Positions 18,235-29,105 of a DNA stretch of 64,000 bases are shown here, piece after piece. The translations under genes were made by a program, and so were the position numbers. The notes below the pieces were generated by a model. It was not told the origin of the DNA. It saw only the letters and a program-made list of their open reading frames with translations, and did not search any database. The DNA is from Ampelomyces quisqualis. Its lineage: Eukaryota > Ascomycota > Dothideomycetes > Pleosporales > Phaeosphaeriaceae. The stretch is taken from positions 1,612,001 through 1,676,000 of the forward strand of contig JAGTXZ010000003.1 in the NCBI GenBank assembly GCA_018398575.1, written 5' to 3'. How positions within the stretch are numbered: the stretch's first letter is position 1; every line of letters begins with the position of its first letter.

Positions 18235-20943
18235 TCAAACACCAACGCCAGCCCCTCTACCTTCCGCCTGCGCCTTTGAGAACTGCTGCAGCAACTGCAG
18301 AACACCACCACGGTTCGCCCCTGGTGCTTCCTCCTCGTCATCGTCATCCTGCGCCAATCTACTCGTGCGCCAGGAGTCTCCGATTGTGCTCTCCTCTTCT
18401 ATGCGTGTGCCCGAAGGGCCTGCAGAGTGCGACACTGGCTGTAGTGGTGTTCGGTATCTGCCTTGAGGTGCTGTGCGTGGCGAGCCGCGTAGGATGGAAG
18501 CAGAAGAGGGCTGGTGATGTGGGTCAAGGAGGATCGAGGATATTGGCTCGTCTCTCGCAACTGGCCCGCTTCGTGGTGTTCGACGCTGCAGTGGCTGTCG
18601 TCCTGCCGGTCCTCTACTCGTTCCAGGTGCGGCGCCCTTATCTGCTGGCTGTGCCGTTTGCGACATAGCACCAAATGCGTTTGGGAACTGTGGTGGGGGA
18701 TGGAAGTTGCCTTTACCTTGTAGTTTGCCGTTGTAGCCACGTCCGCCCGATGTCGCGTATGTGTCAAGAAATCCGTAGTACGATGCTAACATCTTGTTGT
18801 CCTTTGCCATGAAGTAGTCTTCTCTCAGGTCGGCATCGTCTCTACGTCCTCCCCCCCGATTCACTGGCGCATTGTTGACATTTTGCGTACCTTTGTTGAA
18901 AGGGAACATTGAGTAAGAGCAGGTGACGCCTAGGCCATCGACTACAATAGAAAACTCGCGGAAGAAGTCCACTATGCGCTCGCTGCATTGTGGCAGTCGG
19001 AACATAAGCAAGAATGGTGTGATAGCCATGCTCAGGATTTCTTCCGCAAAAATCAGGATCTTTGGTTGATACAGTTTTGCGAATTCGGCGCGAACCTCAT
19101 CGGTATGCAAACGGTCTTGCCACGAATCAGGCTCATAGCGAGTGTGGTATATGACGTGGTTGAGGTAGTACGACGGATCCGTGACTTGATCTTCTTGCGG
19201 ACTACTTCCACGAGCAACGCGGTAGACGGTAGTCAACACACCAATCCAGAAGATTGCAGTCTTTCCTGGTGAGATCTCAAAAGTGAGAAACAGCTCTGAG
19301 TCGAGCAACGTGAACGTTACGAGTACGAAGGCAAAAGCTCCTGCAACGAAAGCCACAAAGGATGAGACTTGTTCGGTTTTGTCCTTCGGGAACTGTGCGA
19401 GATATAAATTTGCATATGGATATGCCATGTTGCGGCGGCGTGCGAAAAGGTGAGGGAGCTCGTTGAACTCGCGAAACTTCCACTGTGCGAAAGTGGTGAA
19501 GTCACGATTGCTCAGTTGACCTGGGTCCTTGTGGTATTCCGTGAAGTACTTAAATAGGTACGATGCCAGCACAAAGACCACGGCAAAAGGTGCACAGATG
19601 ATGCTGATGATGCCTGTCCAGAAGAAGCGCGTCCGCAATTTCCTCACGAGCTCTCGACGATTGCGCTCCTTCAGGAAGTCTTGGTTGAACTGTCCGTTCG
19701 GGCCACTAAACACGAAATCCATGACAGCGAGGTTTACATGCCACCTGGTTGTTTCGGAGAAGATGTACCTGTTTCCCAGAAACGGAATGGGCACCGTGAC
19801 ATCTAGAATTTCTTTGTTGAACAGCGCGATCAGATAGTTGTCCCGTCGCATGAGGCGGCTTGCAATGTCCACAGCATCTAGCCGTTGCCGACTTTTCGAA
19901 TCTAAGAGTTTGCGCGTCTCAGGCGAGAGGTTCGAAGCAGTGGTCAAGTTCAGGTCTCGCAAGGCCATGACTCGACTCACTATCTGCTGCCACTGTATGG
20001 TCTGGATGTCTCGGTCGGGGATATCGAGGAGGTGGTGGTAAAAATCGTGCATGGCTCGTAATCGTGGAAGATCTGTGAGTAGAGAGTAGAATGAGTATAG
20101 CCAATAGATGGTGAAGACCCAGAGTGCAAAGATCCAGAAGCCATGTATGCTCTTCGTGCACTTTGGCACTACGACTTGGCTCATCTTGTTGCTTCCAGAC
20201 AACTTCGAGTAGTCTATGCACCAGCCGAGGAAGGTTACGAAGCCCACCACGAAAGCTGATTGTAGGAGTGATAATGTACGCCGCAGGAGCATCGAGTAAA
20301 TGCCACAGCCGACATAGTACTCGTATACATCGCGCATGTAAGTGTCTAGATCTGTCTGGTTCACCCACAGCCATAACGCTTTCTCCTTGGGATCTGCAGT
20401 AAATCGTCCAACTCCTGCCGCGTGCCCCCACGTTCGTGTAGCTGTATCTATTCGATCCTCCCCGTGCAGGCGCTGTTGTTGCCTAGTTGTTTCCCATTGG
20501 GCTCTCGTATGTCTTGTCGAAGGGCCGGGTACGGGAGGCGGGAGGCCTTGGTTTGGATTTGGCGGTGGATCCAGCCCTCCTTCTAAGAGTAGAGACTGCG
20601 GCACATCATCATCGTCGTCTAAAGGCACGGCTCGAGCTGGGGCAGGCTGTCTCCATGCGGGTGCGCGGGCTGCTGTGTTGATCCCCGGTGGCGCGTTGCG
20701 TCTGGCTTCCGGAGAGACAGCGCGGCTTTCGGTCGTCATATGGCTTGAGGAAGCTTCAGCTAGCAGGTCGTTCAAGTCCTGCGCTTCAAAGCGTGCTCCA
20801 AAGTTCTCTTCGTCTATGTCTATATCATGTCGCTCAGCGGTGGAGGAGGATGTGCGGCGATTTTGGGCGTTGAGCGGCTCTCGTTCTATTGGTTCGTCGG
20901 AAGCTGAAGGCAGGAGCCTGGAGAGTAGGTTTGACGCCATCAT
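18235..20943 (-). CDS. ATG9: Autophagy-related protein 9 (lipid scramblase of the phagophore)
   Basis: A single exon of 902 aa. ATG9 is the only multi-spanning membrane protein of the core autophagy machinery. It travels in small vesicles, seeds the phagophore and scrambles lipids delivered by ATG2. The conserved core begins near residue 190 (KEKALWLWVNQTDLDTYMRD, then VYEYYVGCGIYSMLLRR). It has membrane segments such as LLQSAFVVGFVTFLGWC, FWIFALWVFTIYWLYSF and IISIICAPFAVVFVLASYLF. Downstream come IDYSKL, ILIFAEEILSMAITPFLLMF and the family signature DFFREFSIVVDGLGVTCSYS. The N-terminal 180 and C-terminal 200 residues are low-complexity and poorly conserved, as usual. Two adjacent ATGs (20943 and 20940) are possible starts. 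The gene is divergent from COG6. Confidence 0.95.
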   Translation of the reverse strand: MMASNLLSRLLPSASDEPIEREPLNAQNRRTSSSTAERHDIDIDEENFGARFEAQDLNDLLAEASSSHMTTESRAVSPEARRNAPPGINTAARAPAWRQPAPARAVPLDDDDDVPQSLLLEGGLDPPPNPNQGLPPPVPGPSTRHTRAQWETTRQQQRLHGEDRIDTATRTWGHAAGVGRFTADPKEKALWLWVNQTDLDTYMRDVYEYYVGCGIYSMLLRRTLSLLQSAFVVGFVTFLGWCIDYSKLSGSNKMSQVVVPKCTKSIHGFWIFALWVFTIYWLYSFYSLLTDLPRLRAMHDFYHHLLDIPDRDIQTIQWQQIVSRVMALRDLNLTTASNLSPETRKLLDSKSRQRLDAVDIASRLMRRDNYLIALFNKEILDVTVPIPFLGNRYIFSETTRWHVNLAVMDFVFSGPNGQFNQDFLKERNRRELVRKLRTRFFWTGIISIICAPFAVVFVLASYLFKYFTEYHKDPGQLSNRDFTTFAQWKFREFNELPHLFARRRNMAYPYANLYLAQFPKDKTEQVSSFVAFVAGAFAFVLVTFTLLDSELFLTFEISPGKTAIFWIGVLTTVYRVARGSSPQEDQVTDPSYYLNHVIYHTRYEPDSWQDRLHTDEVRAEFAKLYQPKILIFAEEILSMAITPFLLMFRLPQCSERIVDFFREFSIVVDGLGVTCSYSMFPFNKGTQNVNNAPVNRGGGRRDDADLREDYFMAKDNKMLASYYGFLDTYATSGGRGYNGKLQGKGNFHPPPQFPNAFGAMSQTAQPADKGAAPGTSRGPAGRQPLQRRTPRSGPVARDEPISSILLDPHHQPSSASILRGSPRTAPQGRYRTPLQPVSHSAGPSGTRIEEESTIGDSWRTSRLAQDDDDEEEAPGANRGGVLQLLQQFSKAQAEGRGAGVGV

Positions 20944-21272
20944 GGTGTTGTCTTTGCCAGATGCTCAGGCAACGGCGGGGCGCGTGGCCGTGCTGGAACC
21001 TCTCTGAGCGGTTGGTGAATAATGGGGTCAGCGGATGGGAGACGTCATCTCCTGAACTGCGGGAAAGGCCCCATGAAGCGCAAATCGGCTCTAGTTCAAA
21101 GTCATCTCTCGGTCAAGGCTTGCGAAGTGGTGAATGCAGCTGTCATGTGAGGTCCTCGAGGCTCGAGTGATGCATGCAGGTGACGCGCCGGACTATCGAT
21201 AAGCCTCGGCTGCACCTTCCCCGAATCGCCACACATATGCCCGCTGGCCTCAAGTCACGACACCTACACGAT
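20944..21272. promoter_or_regulatory. Shared divergent promoter of ATG9 and COG6
   Basis: 329 bases between the two start codons, so both promoters must overlap. In-frame ATGs at 21174 and 21237 upstream of the chosen COG6 start lie here. No TATA box is evident. Confidence 0.5.
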
Positions 21273-23403
21273 ATGTCCACAAGCTATTTCCAGGAGCGCG
21301 GAACTCCCGCCTCCCAAGATGCTTCATCACCAGCCACTCCGTCGACTGGCACCGCCTCTCGTGGCGTCAATGCCTTGTCGAGCCGCATCACCAGCGTGCT
21401 ATCCGCTTCTTATGCTGACTTGGAGATTCGCGATGCTTTGGCCACACTTGATGCTCGCGATGTGCGCAACACGGCAGAGACAAGGCGCCAAATCCGCCTA
21501 GACGTTCAGAAAGAGGTCATTCAGTGCAATGGCGAGATCGTCAAGGACTTTGGTGAGGTTGCAGAGGTATATATCAGACCCGATGTCATGTGTTCTCACT
21601 AACACCATGTAGCAACTGAGACGCATTGGCACTGCTATCAGCAGCTTGAATAACTACTGTGCCGATATGCGGAGTCACATCGCATCTGCCAACCAAGAAA
21701 CCGCTCCTGTGCTGGAGGAAGCTACCAGCCTAATGACTCAGCGGAAGCAGGTTGAGGATAAGCAGCAGATCCTGCAAGCCTTCACTTCTCATTTCCTTGT
21801 ATCAGACGAGGAGGCGACTGTTTTGACTTCCACTGCCGAGCCCGTTAGTGAGGAGTTCTTCCAAGTTCTGACGCGAGTAAAGAAGATTCATCATGATTGC
21901 CAAGTGCTACTAGGAACAGAGGACCAGCGCTTGGGGTTAGAAGTACTGGAGCAGAGCTCAAAACAGCTAAACGCCGCCTTTCAAAAGCTGTATCGCTGGA
22001 TACAGCGTGAATTCAAGACACTCGATCTAGAAAATCCTCAGATTAGTGCATCGGTACGACGCTCTCTGCGTGTGCTTGCTGAGCGACCGACTTTGTTCCA
22101 AAGCTGTCTGGACTCGTTTGCTGAAGCAAGAGAGTCGATATTATCGGAATCGTTCCATTCTGCCTTGACTGGGTCATCATCAGAAGCAGAGCACATCGCT
22201 ACAAAGCCGATCGAGTTTCATGCACATGACCCCCTGCGCTATATTGGGGACATGTTGGCCTGGGTGCACTCGACCACCGTCTCTGAGCGAGAAGCACTAG
22301 AGAACCTCTTCATCTCAGACGGCGAAGAGATAAAGCGGTCCATCCAAGAAGGTCTCGAGAGTGAACCATGGCTGAGAGATGAGGGCGCAGAGATCTTCAA
22401 TGGAAGGAAGGCTCTGAACCAGCTCGTCAGCCGCGACTTAACAAGCGTTGGACGAGTCTTGCGCCAACGTACTGAGCAAGTCGTTCAGAGTCACGACGAC
22501 GCTGCTTTAGCTTACAAGATCGCAAACTTGATCGGTTTCTACAAAGGCACGTTTGCGAAACTGCTTGGATCCGATTCGGATGTCCTTGAGGTTTTCAACA
22601 CACTCGAGGCCTCTGCCATGCGACAATTCCGTGCCAATATGCGAGACTATGTCGCAGCAGTACAGAGCGATCTTGCAGTAGCGCCCGCAGATTTATCACC
22701 TCCCGACTTCCTAGACGACGCGCTACAGATGCTCAAGGTGCTTGCAAAGAGCTACGATACATCAGCTGCGGGTTCCGAAGACCAGGAACAAGGCTTCCAT
22801 GCAGTGCTGGCCGAAGCTTTGGATCCTTTCATGAGTGGCTGCGTGAACCTCCAGAAGGGTCTGCAGCAACCAAACAGTGCCATATTCGCCATCAATTGTC
22901 TCTTTGCGGCCAAAGAAGTGCTATCAGCATACACTTTCGCAAGCGAGCGAGTCGAGGAAATAGAGGAGACGATTTCAGAACAAGCCACACAACTGGTCGC
23001 TTATCAGCATGAATATCTCCTCCACGAGTCCGGTCTCATCAATTTGCTCGAAGCACTCGAGAAAATAACCGACTCGGAAGAAAGTGTCAAGACCATTCCA
23101 GAACTCGAGGCTTTCAAGCCGGATGCGCTTGTAGCAGCGAGCCAACAGCTCGATGAGTTCCTTCCATCTGCACTTATTGATGCTGCAGAAAACCTCAAGC
23201 GATTGAGGAATAGGAAAATGATACAGGACATCACGGAGGAAGCAGCCGGCAGTTTCTGTGAAGATTTTGAGGTGGTAGAGAGGAAGATGATTGCAGCGGA
23301 TGATCTGCTGTACGATGCAGACAAAGAGGACGAAGAGCAGGAACCGGGTCTAAGGGAATTGTTCCCCAGGACTAGTGGGGAAATTAGGGTGTTGTTGAGC
23401 TAG
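21273..23403 (+). CDS. COG6: Conserved oligomeric Golgi complex subunit 6
   Basis: Exons 21273-21566 and 21613-23403 give 694 aa. COG6 belongs to lobe B of the COG tether, which captures retrograde vesicles at the Golgi. Recognisable text includes LSSRITSVLSASYADLEIRD, QLRRIGTAISSLNNYC, LQAFTSHFLVSDEEATVL and the C-terminal LFPRTSGEIRVLLS, typical of the family. The intron GTATAT..TAG (46 nt) splits the coiled-coil N-terminal part in phase. The start at 21273 has G at -3. In-frame ATGs at 21174 and 21237 would add 33 or 12 residues but have weaker contexts. Most of the protein is predicted helical, as known for COG subunits. Confidence 0.93.
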
Positions 23404-23559
23404 ATAGATATTTTCGAAGGTACCCCTACAGATGTCTAAGGTCGAATGTACATCTTGAAGCCTTTTATTCCCGTTCCTCCTCTTGTTAAAGGTCCCGAAG
23501 TATGTATTGAAAGTCGTAAAGCATGAATCGTCGCTTGCTGGTTGCTGAATATCCGTCTC

Positions 23560-24234
23560 TCACTGTGGCTTCCTCTTTTCCCACTCTTCTGGAGTATGAC
23601 ACTTTGGTGTCCATGCGTGTATTGCCGCGATTTCATCCTTGAGTGTTGAGTTGACAAGCCGATGCCGTGCTAATGTTGTCTTCTTGGTGAATTGTGGTGA
23701 GACGATGATAGCCTCGTACATTTGTCCGCATCCACCTGGGCCAGAAATTAGCTACGTGTATTTCAATTGCTCCGTTTGCTGCAAATCGTAACCATGATAC
23801 GATAATGAGGATAGATAAAACAAAGCACACTCCACTGTGTAGGATTCTGGTCACACCACGCGTGGGAATGCAGCCAAGTCGATCATGTCATCTGTTTGCA
23901 AGACGTAAGAAGCACATTGCCGAAGTCGGCGGGCACAGTGCATTCTGACGAGAAAAATGACAACTGGTTTGAAAAGATCAAGGTAGAAAGCAACGAGACA
24001 AACAACTGGATATGTTCCATAGCAAAAGTTCAACATACCACTCAAGTCGGCAATCTCAACATACACTGCGCCCAGACGCTCCTTCAACTTCTTCTCAATG
24101 CTCTCCGGCGTAACACCGGAGCTAGCAGCCACTTGCGCTGCTTCGTCATCGCTCCTCGCACTCATTGTTCCAGTATTTGCAGGGTCAACGGCAAGCTTGT
24201 CGAAAATTTTGTAGAGTGTGTGTCTCGGGTCCAT
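23560..24234 (-). CDS. BolA-like protein (iron-sulfur/iron regulation partner of monothiol glutaredoxin)
   Basis: Exons 24234-24039 and 23735-23560 give 123 aa. The exon join creates the BolA motif ...VEIADLSGGCGQMYEAIIVS, where the first G codon is split G|GT. Downstream are RHRLVNSTL, the invariant histidine region, and IHAWTPKCHTPEEW. BolA proteins bind [2Fe-2S] clusters with monothiol glutaredoxins and act in iron sensing (Fra2-like) or mitochondrial cluster transfer (Bol1/Bol3-like). The cysteine in GGCG and the length favour a Fra2/BOLA2-type protein, but the N-terminal 23 residues before a second ATG could be a targeting extension. The intron is 303 nt, about six times the local norm. 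The gene is divergent from the NIF3-like gene, 239 bases apart. Confidence 0.88.
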
Positions 24235-24473
24235 GGAGTCGGTGCGCGAGGGTAATGATGAGATGTTCGCAGGAAGGAGCTATCTTCGGATCTGATAAGA
24301 TGGGGCTGCCTAATTGGGGAAGGGGGGCGTTTTAGAGCGATGACGTGCGGCGTGCAGGGATTGGGGTAGCGCGTGCTTTGGAAGTTTGGAGGTGTTGTGG
24401 CATTGCGGTATAACTGTAGGTGCTTTGAAACTGCATGTTCCTGCCAACTGCGAGACGATCAATTGCACACGCC
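24235..24473. promoter_or_regulatory. Shared divergent promoter of the BolA-like and NIF3-like genes
   Basis: Only 239 bases lie between the two start codons. No TATA box or named motif is evident. The short shared region suggests the two genes could be co-expressed; this is inference. Confidence 0.45.
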
Positions 24474-25775
24474 ATGAGCGCTAACATGGCGGCTTCGGCT
24501 CCGTTTTCGAACGCGGTGGTGAGGGCTATGCAGAAGCTGTAAGTTTACAGCGTTTTGTTCCGACAATTGAGCGCGTCTTTTCGTGCTATACGCCACGTAC
24601 GAAGAAAAAGTCTCACGAGCTTCCGATCAATCTTTTGTCAATTCTTCAGCTCAGCTTTGCGTACTCTTGGTGGCATACATTCTGCTACACAGCACATACT
24701 GACAGCAAACAGCTACCCGCAAGCCCTTGCAGACAACTCTTGGGATAATACAGGCTTACTGTTGGAAGCGCCATTTGTTCCATCCCGTCGCCAGTCAAAT
24801 ACAGCCCTCCTCACCATCGACCTCACAAAAGCTGTTGCCGACGAAGCCATAGCCCTCAAAGCCTCCATCGTGATCGCGTACCACCCGATAATCTTCAGAG
24901 GCTTGAAGTCGATCACGCTTGCAAACACGCAACAGCAAACACTACTCCGCTTGGCTAGTCATGGAATAAGCGTGTACAGTCCACATACAGCAGTCGATGC
25001 TGCACCAGGAGGGCTTGGCGACTGGCTGGCAGACATTGTGACTGGGACCAAGACAAGTCAAGATGAGGGCGACTCAGCAGCAGGACCAAATCAGACAAGC
25101 GACGATACTGATTCGGACGACCCGTTCATCGAGAGGAAGCGACCGGCATACACGCTCCATCATCAGCCGAGCCAGACTACGCTCCGGGTAGCAAAGCTGC
25201 CCGCCACGACAGAAACTACCCCAGCCGTCCCGCACACTCGCCGACCAGTCATTCCACAATCTCCTGAGCTCGCATCTCATCCAGGAGCCGGCATGGGACG
25301 CATCGTAGAGTTCAGCCAGCCTCAACCTCTCCCCGCACTTCTCGACCGCATAGGCAAAGGTCTCAACAACCCCAAAGGGTTTCCAATCGCCATACCACAA
25401 ACCGCCACGATATCTGAAATCGATATACGCAGTGTAGGCATCTGCGCAGGCTCAGGCGCGTCTCTCCTAAGCAACCTAGACGTCGATCTACTCTTCACAG
25501 GCGAAATGAGCCATCACGAAGCTCTTGCAGCTATAGAAAAAGGCCAGGTTGTTATAAACCTCTTCCATAGTAATTCCGAGCGAGGCTTCCTGGCTGAAGT
25601 TCTCCTGGGACAACTAGACGAAGCTGTTGAGACGGAGTGGCGCAAGGTCAGGGAGGAGAACAGGGATAGCGAGGACTTGAAGGAAGCGTTAGCAGAGGAG
25701 GATTTTGAAATTTTTGTTAGCGAGGTTGATCGCGATCCGTATGGGATTGTGGTGTTGAAGCCTGAGGTGGAGTAA
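24474..25775 (+). CDS. NIF3-family protein (metal-binding, GTP cyclohydrolase I type 2-like)
   Basis: Exons 24474-24538 and 24713-25775 give 375 aa. Exon 1 was identified because it restores the conserved start PFSNAVVRAMQKLYPQALAD across the CT|C splice, followed by SWDNTGLLLE. Metal-site residues of the family are present: AYHPIIFRGL (His), SPHTAVDAAPGGLGDWL (His and Asp) and, near the end, FTGEMSHHEAL and LFHSNSERGFL. Fungal NIF3 proteins carry a variable insert in the middle, here about residues 150-230, acidic then proline-rich. Yeast NIF3 interacts with NGG1. The biochemical role of the family in fungi is not settled. The 174-nt intron contains an in-frame ATG that makes a false longer frame. 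Confidence 0.9.
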
Positions 25776-26059
25776 GTCAGTGGTTATTGGCATATGCTGA
25801 GACTCGAAAATGCTCGTCTCGGGCTGCGTGGCGGAGAATACTCGGCGGATCACTTGTTTTAACGGGTTGGGGTTCCATATCCGGCTTTCTAAACCGTTCC
25901 AACCCCACCATGTTCCGTCTAACAAGGTGTCTGTCTCTTATCCGCTCGGCTAGCACCGAGTGGTGGGATGCATTCCACACTGTACAATATTAACTAACTA
26001 AAACGTGGCAATCGCATCGAAACTCAAAACCGTGCCACATAACGTGTCAACACGATATA
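25776..26059. other. Intergenic: NIF3 3' region and tRNA upstream region
   Basis: 284 bases without a gene. Short frames on both strands are chance. Confidence 0.5.
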
Positions 26060-26149
26060 TCCTCCGTGGCGCAATTGGCTAGCGCGTCTGACTGTTATCA
26101 GCAGCGATAGCTCATCAGGAGGTTGAAAGTTCGAGCCTTTCCGGGGGAG
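26060..26149 (+). tRNA. tRNA-Asn (anticodon GTT) with a 16-nt intron
   Basis: The cloverleaf closes well. The acceptor stem TCCTCCG (26060-26066) pairs with CGGGGGA (26142-26148), with discriminator G at 26149. The D arm is GCGC/GCGC, the T arm GAAAG-TTCGAGC-CTTTC. The anticodon stem TCTGA (26087-26091) pairs with TCAGG (26115-26119). The loop CTGTTA+A places the anticodon GTT at 26094-26096. Sixteen extra bases (26098-26113) sit after position 37, exactly where nuclear tRNA introns occur. G as discriminator fits Asn. Confidence 0.9.
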
Positions 26150-26160
26150 TTTCTTTTTTT
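26150..26160 (+). terminator. RNA polymerase III terminator of the tRNA gene
   Basis: TTTC followed by seven T directly downstream of the tRNA, the expected pol III stop signal. Confidence 0.85.
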
Positions 26161-26540
26161 CAGGCTATGCCATCGTGCCCTCCTTACGGAGTACACTTGT
26201 ATTCTGATGTGATGTTTGTGCGACGCGTTTTTTTTGGTGACGTGCTACCAACCAAAACAGTCAACTGCTGCATCGCTTTGCTGTCTTTTTTTTTGTGGGG
26301 GGGGGGGTAGTACATGATGTGGATGCTTCTAGATGATAGCACAAGTCAGGGCTCGCATGTTTTGACTGTATTGGCATTTTCCACGGGTGTACACATTTCA
26401 GCATTATTCGTTGCACAGCACATCTCTTCTCGCATCAAGTTGATTGTTCAATCATCGTGTTGCAAAGCTGTATATTCCAATATATTATTTTGCAAAACAA
26501 GGACTTGCCGTCACGACATGGCAATGCCTATCTGTCGAAT
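26161..26540. other. Intergenic: tRNA to phosphoketolase 3' end
   Basis: 380 bases without a gene. A run of nine T (26286-26294) is followed within three bases by eleven G (26297-26307). The rest is probably 3' untranslated sequence of the leftward phosphoketolase gene. Confidence 0.5.
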
Positions 26541-29105
26541 CTAGAACGGCCACACCCAATCCTCCGTCTCCTTGGGATCAATACCCTCATGGAATGCATA
26601 GTTTTTCGCCTTGATCTGCTCGTTCAACAATGACTGTCTCGCAGCACTCCCCTTGTTACCAAGCGTAGTAATCTTGTCAATCGCGTCGATTGCCAAACTA
26701 TACCTATCCGTGCCATTGCGAATAGCCAATTCAAGAGGCGTATCAATGTTACCTTTCTCTCTGTAGCCTCGAACAAGCAGGTTCGCCTGACCCTTGCGAC
26801 CGTAGGTGAGGCGGTGGATCAGCCAGGGGTATGAGTGGAAGTTGAAGATGCACGGCTTGTCGTCGGTGAAGATGGATTTCCACTCGTGAGCCCTGAGGCC
26901 GTGAGGATGCTCGCTGGCGTCGATGAGTTTGAAGAGATCGACTACGTTGACGAAGCGGATCTTGAGGTCGGGGAGATGCTGACGAAGAAGTGCGGTGGCG
27001 GCAAGGGCTTCGTGCGTCGAGACGTCGCCACAAGATGCCATTACAACGTCGGGCTCTTCACCCTTGTCATTGCTGGCCCACTCCCAGACCCCTACACCCT
27101 TGCTGCAGTGTGCAATTGCTTGTTCCATGGTCAGAAATTGGAGATGCTCTTGCTTGTCTGCCACGATGACGTTGACGTAGTTGGAGCTACGGATGCAGTG
27201 GTTCATCGTCGAGAGCAAACAGTTGGCATCTGGTGGTAGGTAGATGCGTACGACTTCGGGGCTCTTATTTGCCACTACGTCTAGGAAGCCAGGATCTTGA
27301 TGCGTGAAACCGTTATGATCTTGCCGCCAAACCGTCGCCGTGAGAAGGATGTTGAGAGAAGCAATCTTGTGCCTCCATTCGACTTCAAGACATTTCTCGA
27401 TCCACTTGCAATGTTGGTTGACCATGGAATCGATGATGTGTATGAAGGGCTCGTAGCTGTTGAGCAGGCCATGTCGACCGGACAAGATGTAGCCCTCGAG
27501 CCAGCCCTGGAAACAGTCAGTTCTGAACACAAAGCTCTGACGGTCCAACATACCTCAACAGTGTGCTCCGAAAGAATCTCCATCACGCGACCCTCGTAAG
27601 CCAAGTTACCGCCATCCTCGTCTTCGTCAAAGTACTCCCCCATCCAGACTTTCTTTCCAGCCTCGTAAATCTTACTGAGTTTGTTTGATTCGGTTTCGTC
27701 AGGTCCAAAAACACGGAAGCTCTTCGGGTTATCCTTGATAACATCGCGGAGAAACCCAGCAAAGTTAGCCATACTACCCATTTTCGCCACTCCTCCCTTT
27801 GTAACGTCAACAGCGTAGTCACGGAAGTCAGGCACGTGGAGTTTTCCACGAAGCAAGCCGCCATTGGCGACTGGGTTCGCGCTCATTCTCCTGTTACCCT
27901 CAGGAGCCAGCTCTCGAAGCTCGGGAATGAGCTTGCCATCCTTATTCCAGTGTTTCTCAGGTTCATAACTGCGCATCCACTCTTCGAGCATCTTGAGCTG
28001 CGATTTATCTTTGAGGACGTTTGTGAGCGGCACTTGATGCGCACGCCAGAAGCCTTCTGAGAAGTGTTCGCCGACCTTGCGTGGCCCGGTCCAGCCTTTT
28101 GGTGTACGGAGCACAATCATGGGCCAGCGTGGCCTGAATGCTTTGCCTGAATCACGAGCCTCCTTCTGATATTCGCGAATCTTTGTCACACAACGCTCCA
28201 TGGTCGCAGCCATGGCCTGGTGCATGGATGGTAGGTCACTGCCCTCGACGAAGTATGGAGTCCATCCGTAACCGATAAACAGGGCTTCAAGCTCTTTGTG
28301 GCTGATGCGTGCGAGGACTGTGGGATTATTGATCTAGATTTCTGTCAGCTGGTGTGCACAATTGATGCTGCCGGGGTTTCGGTACCTTGTAGCCATTCAG
28401 ATGGAGCACTGGCAGAACGGCGCCATCAGTGATCGGGTTGAGGAACTTTGTGGAGTGCCAGCTGGTTGCTAGGGGCCCCGTCTCGGACTCACCATCGCCC
28501 ACCATGGTGAGCGCGATGAGATCTGGATGGTCGAATACTGCTCCAAAAGCATGAGAAATAGAGTAACCGAGTTCTCCTCCCTCGTGCAGACTTCCAGGTG
28601 TTTCGGGAGTAGCATGGGAACCAATCCCGCCAGGAAACGAGAATGACTTGAAGAAGCGTCTCATGCCATTCTCGTCTTCGCTCTTCTCGGGGTATACTTC
28701 TGAGTAGACTCCCTCCAAGTAGCTGTTGGAGAGTATAGCAGGCGCTCCGTGACCAGGTCCAGAAATGAATAGGGCGTCGAGGTCGTATTTCTTGATCAGC
28801 CGATTCATGTGGATATATGTGAACGATTGGCCCGCATCTGAACCCCAATGACCGAGTAATCGTCGCTTGATATGATCTAATGTCAATGGCTCGCGGAGTA
28901 GGGGATTCCTTCGAAGGTAAATCATGCCGAGGCATAGATACATGGTGGCGTGGAAATAGTCGGTCATTTTTGAGACCTCATTGTCGCTCAGTGGATGCTC
29001 GGTGATAGAGGCTCTCGCAGGGCCGAACGGCGATATACTTAAATTTTCAACATCCTCTGCCACCTTTTCCGGATCGACCGGTGCTCTCGCTACCATTGCG
29101 TCCAT
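26541..29105 (-). CDS. Xylulose-5-phosphate/fructose-6-phosphate phosphoketolase
   Basis: Exons 29105-28386, 28333-27554 and 27506-26541 give 821 aa, a usual phosphoketolase length. This thiamine-diphosphate enzyme splits xylulose-5-P (or fructose-6-P) with phosphate into acetyl-phosphate and glyceraldehyde-3-P (or erythrose-4-P). Readable family features include RRLLGHWGSDAGQSFTYIH, ISGPGHGAPAILSNSYLEG, SFPGGIGSHATPETPGSLHE, GYSISHAFGAVFDHPDL and VGDGESETGPLATSWHSTKF, which covers the diphosphate- and Mg-binding part. Then come IVLRTPKGWTGP, RVFGPDETESNKL, TVWRQDHNGFTHQDPGF and YLPPDANCLL. The start at 29105 has A at -3. An in-frame ATG 11 codons upstream is possible. Fungal members are usually cytosolic and may partner acetate kinase, which is not in this window. 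Confidence 0.95.

Noticed and set aside
18083..18668. Two + strand frames of 127 and 175 codons
   Set aside because: Mostly antisense to the ATG9 3' coding end and composed of biased codons from the opposite strand.
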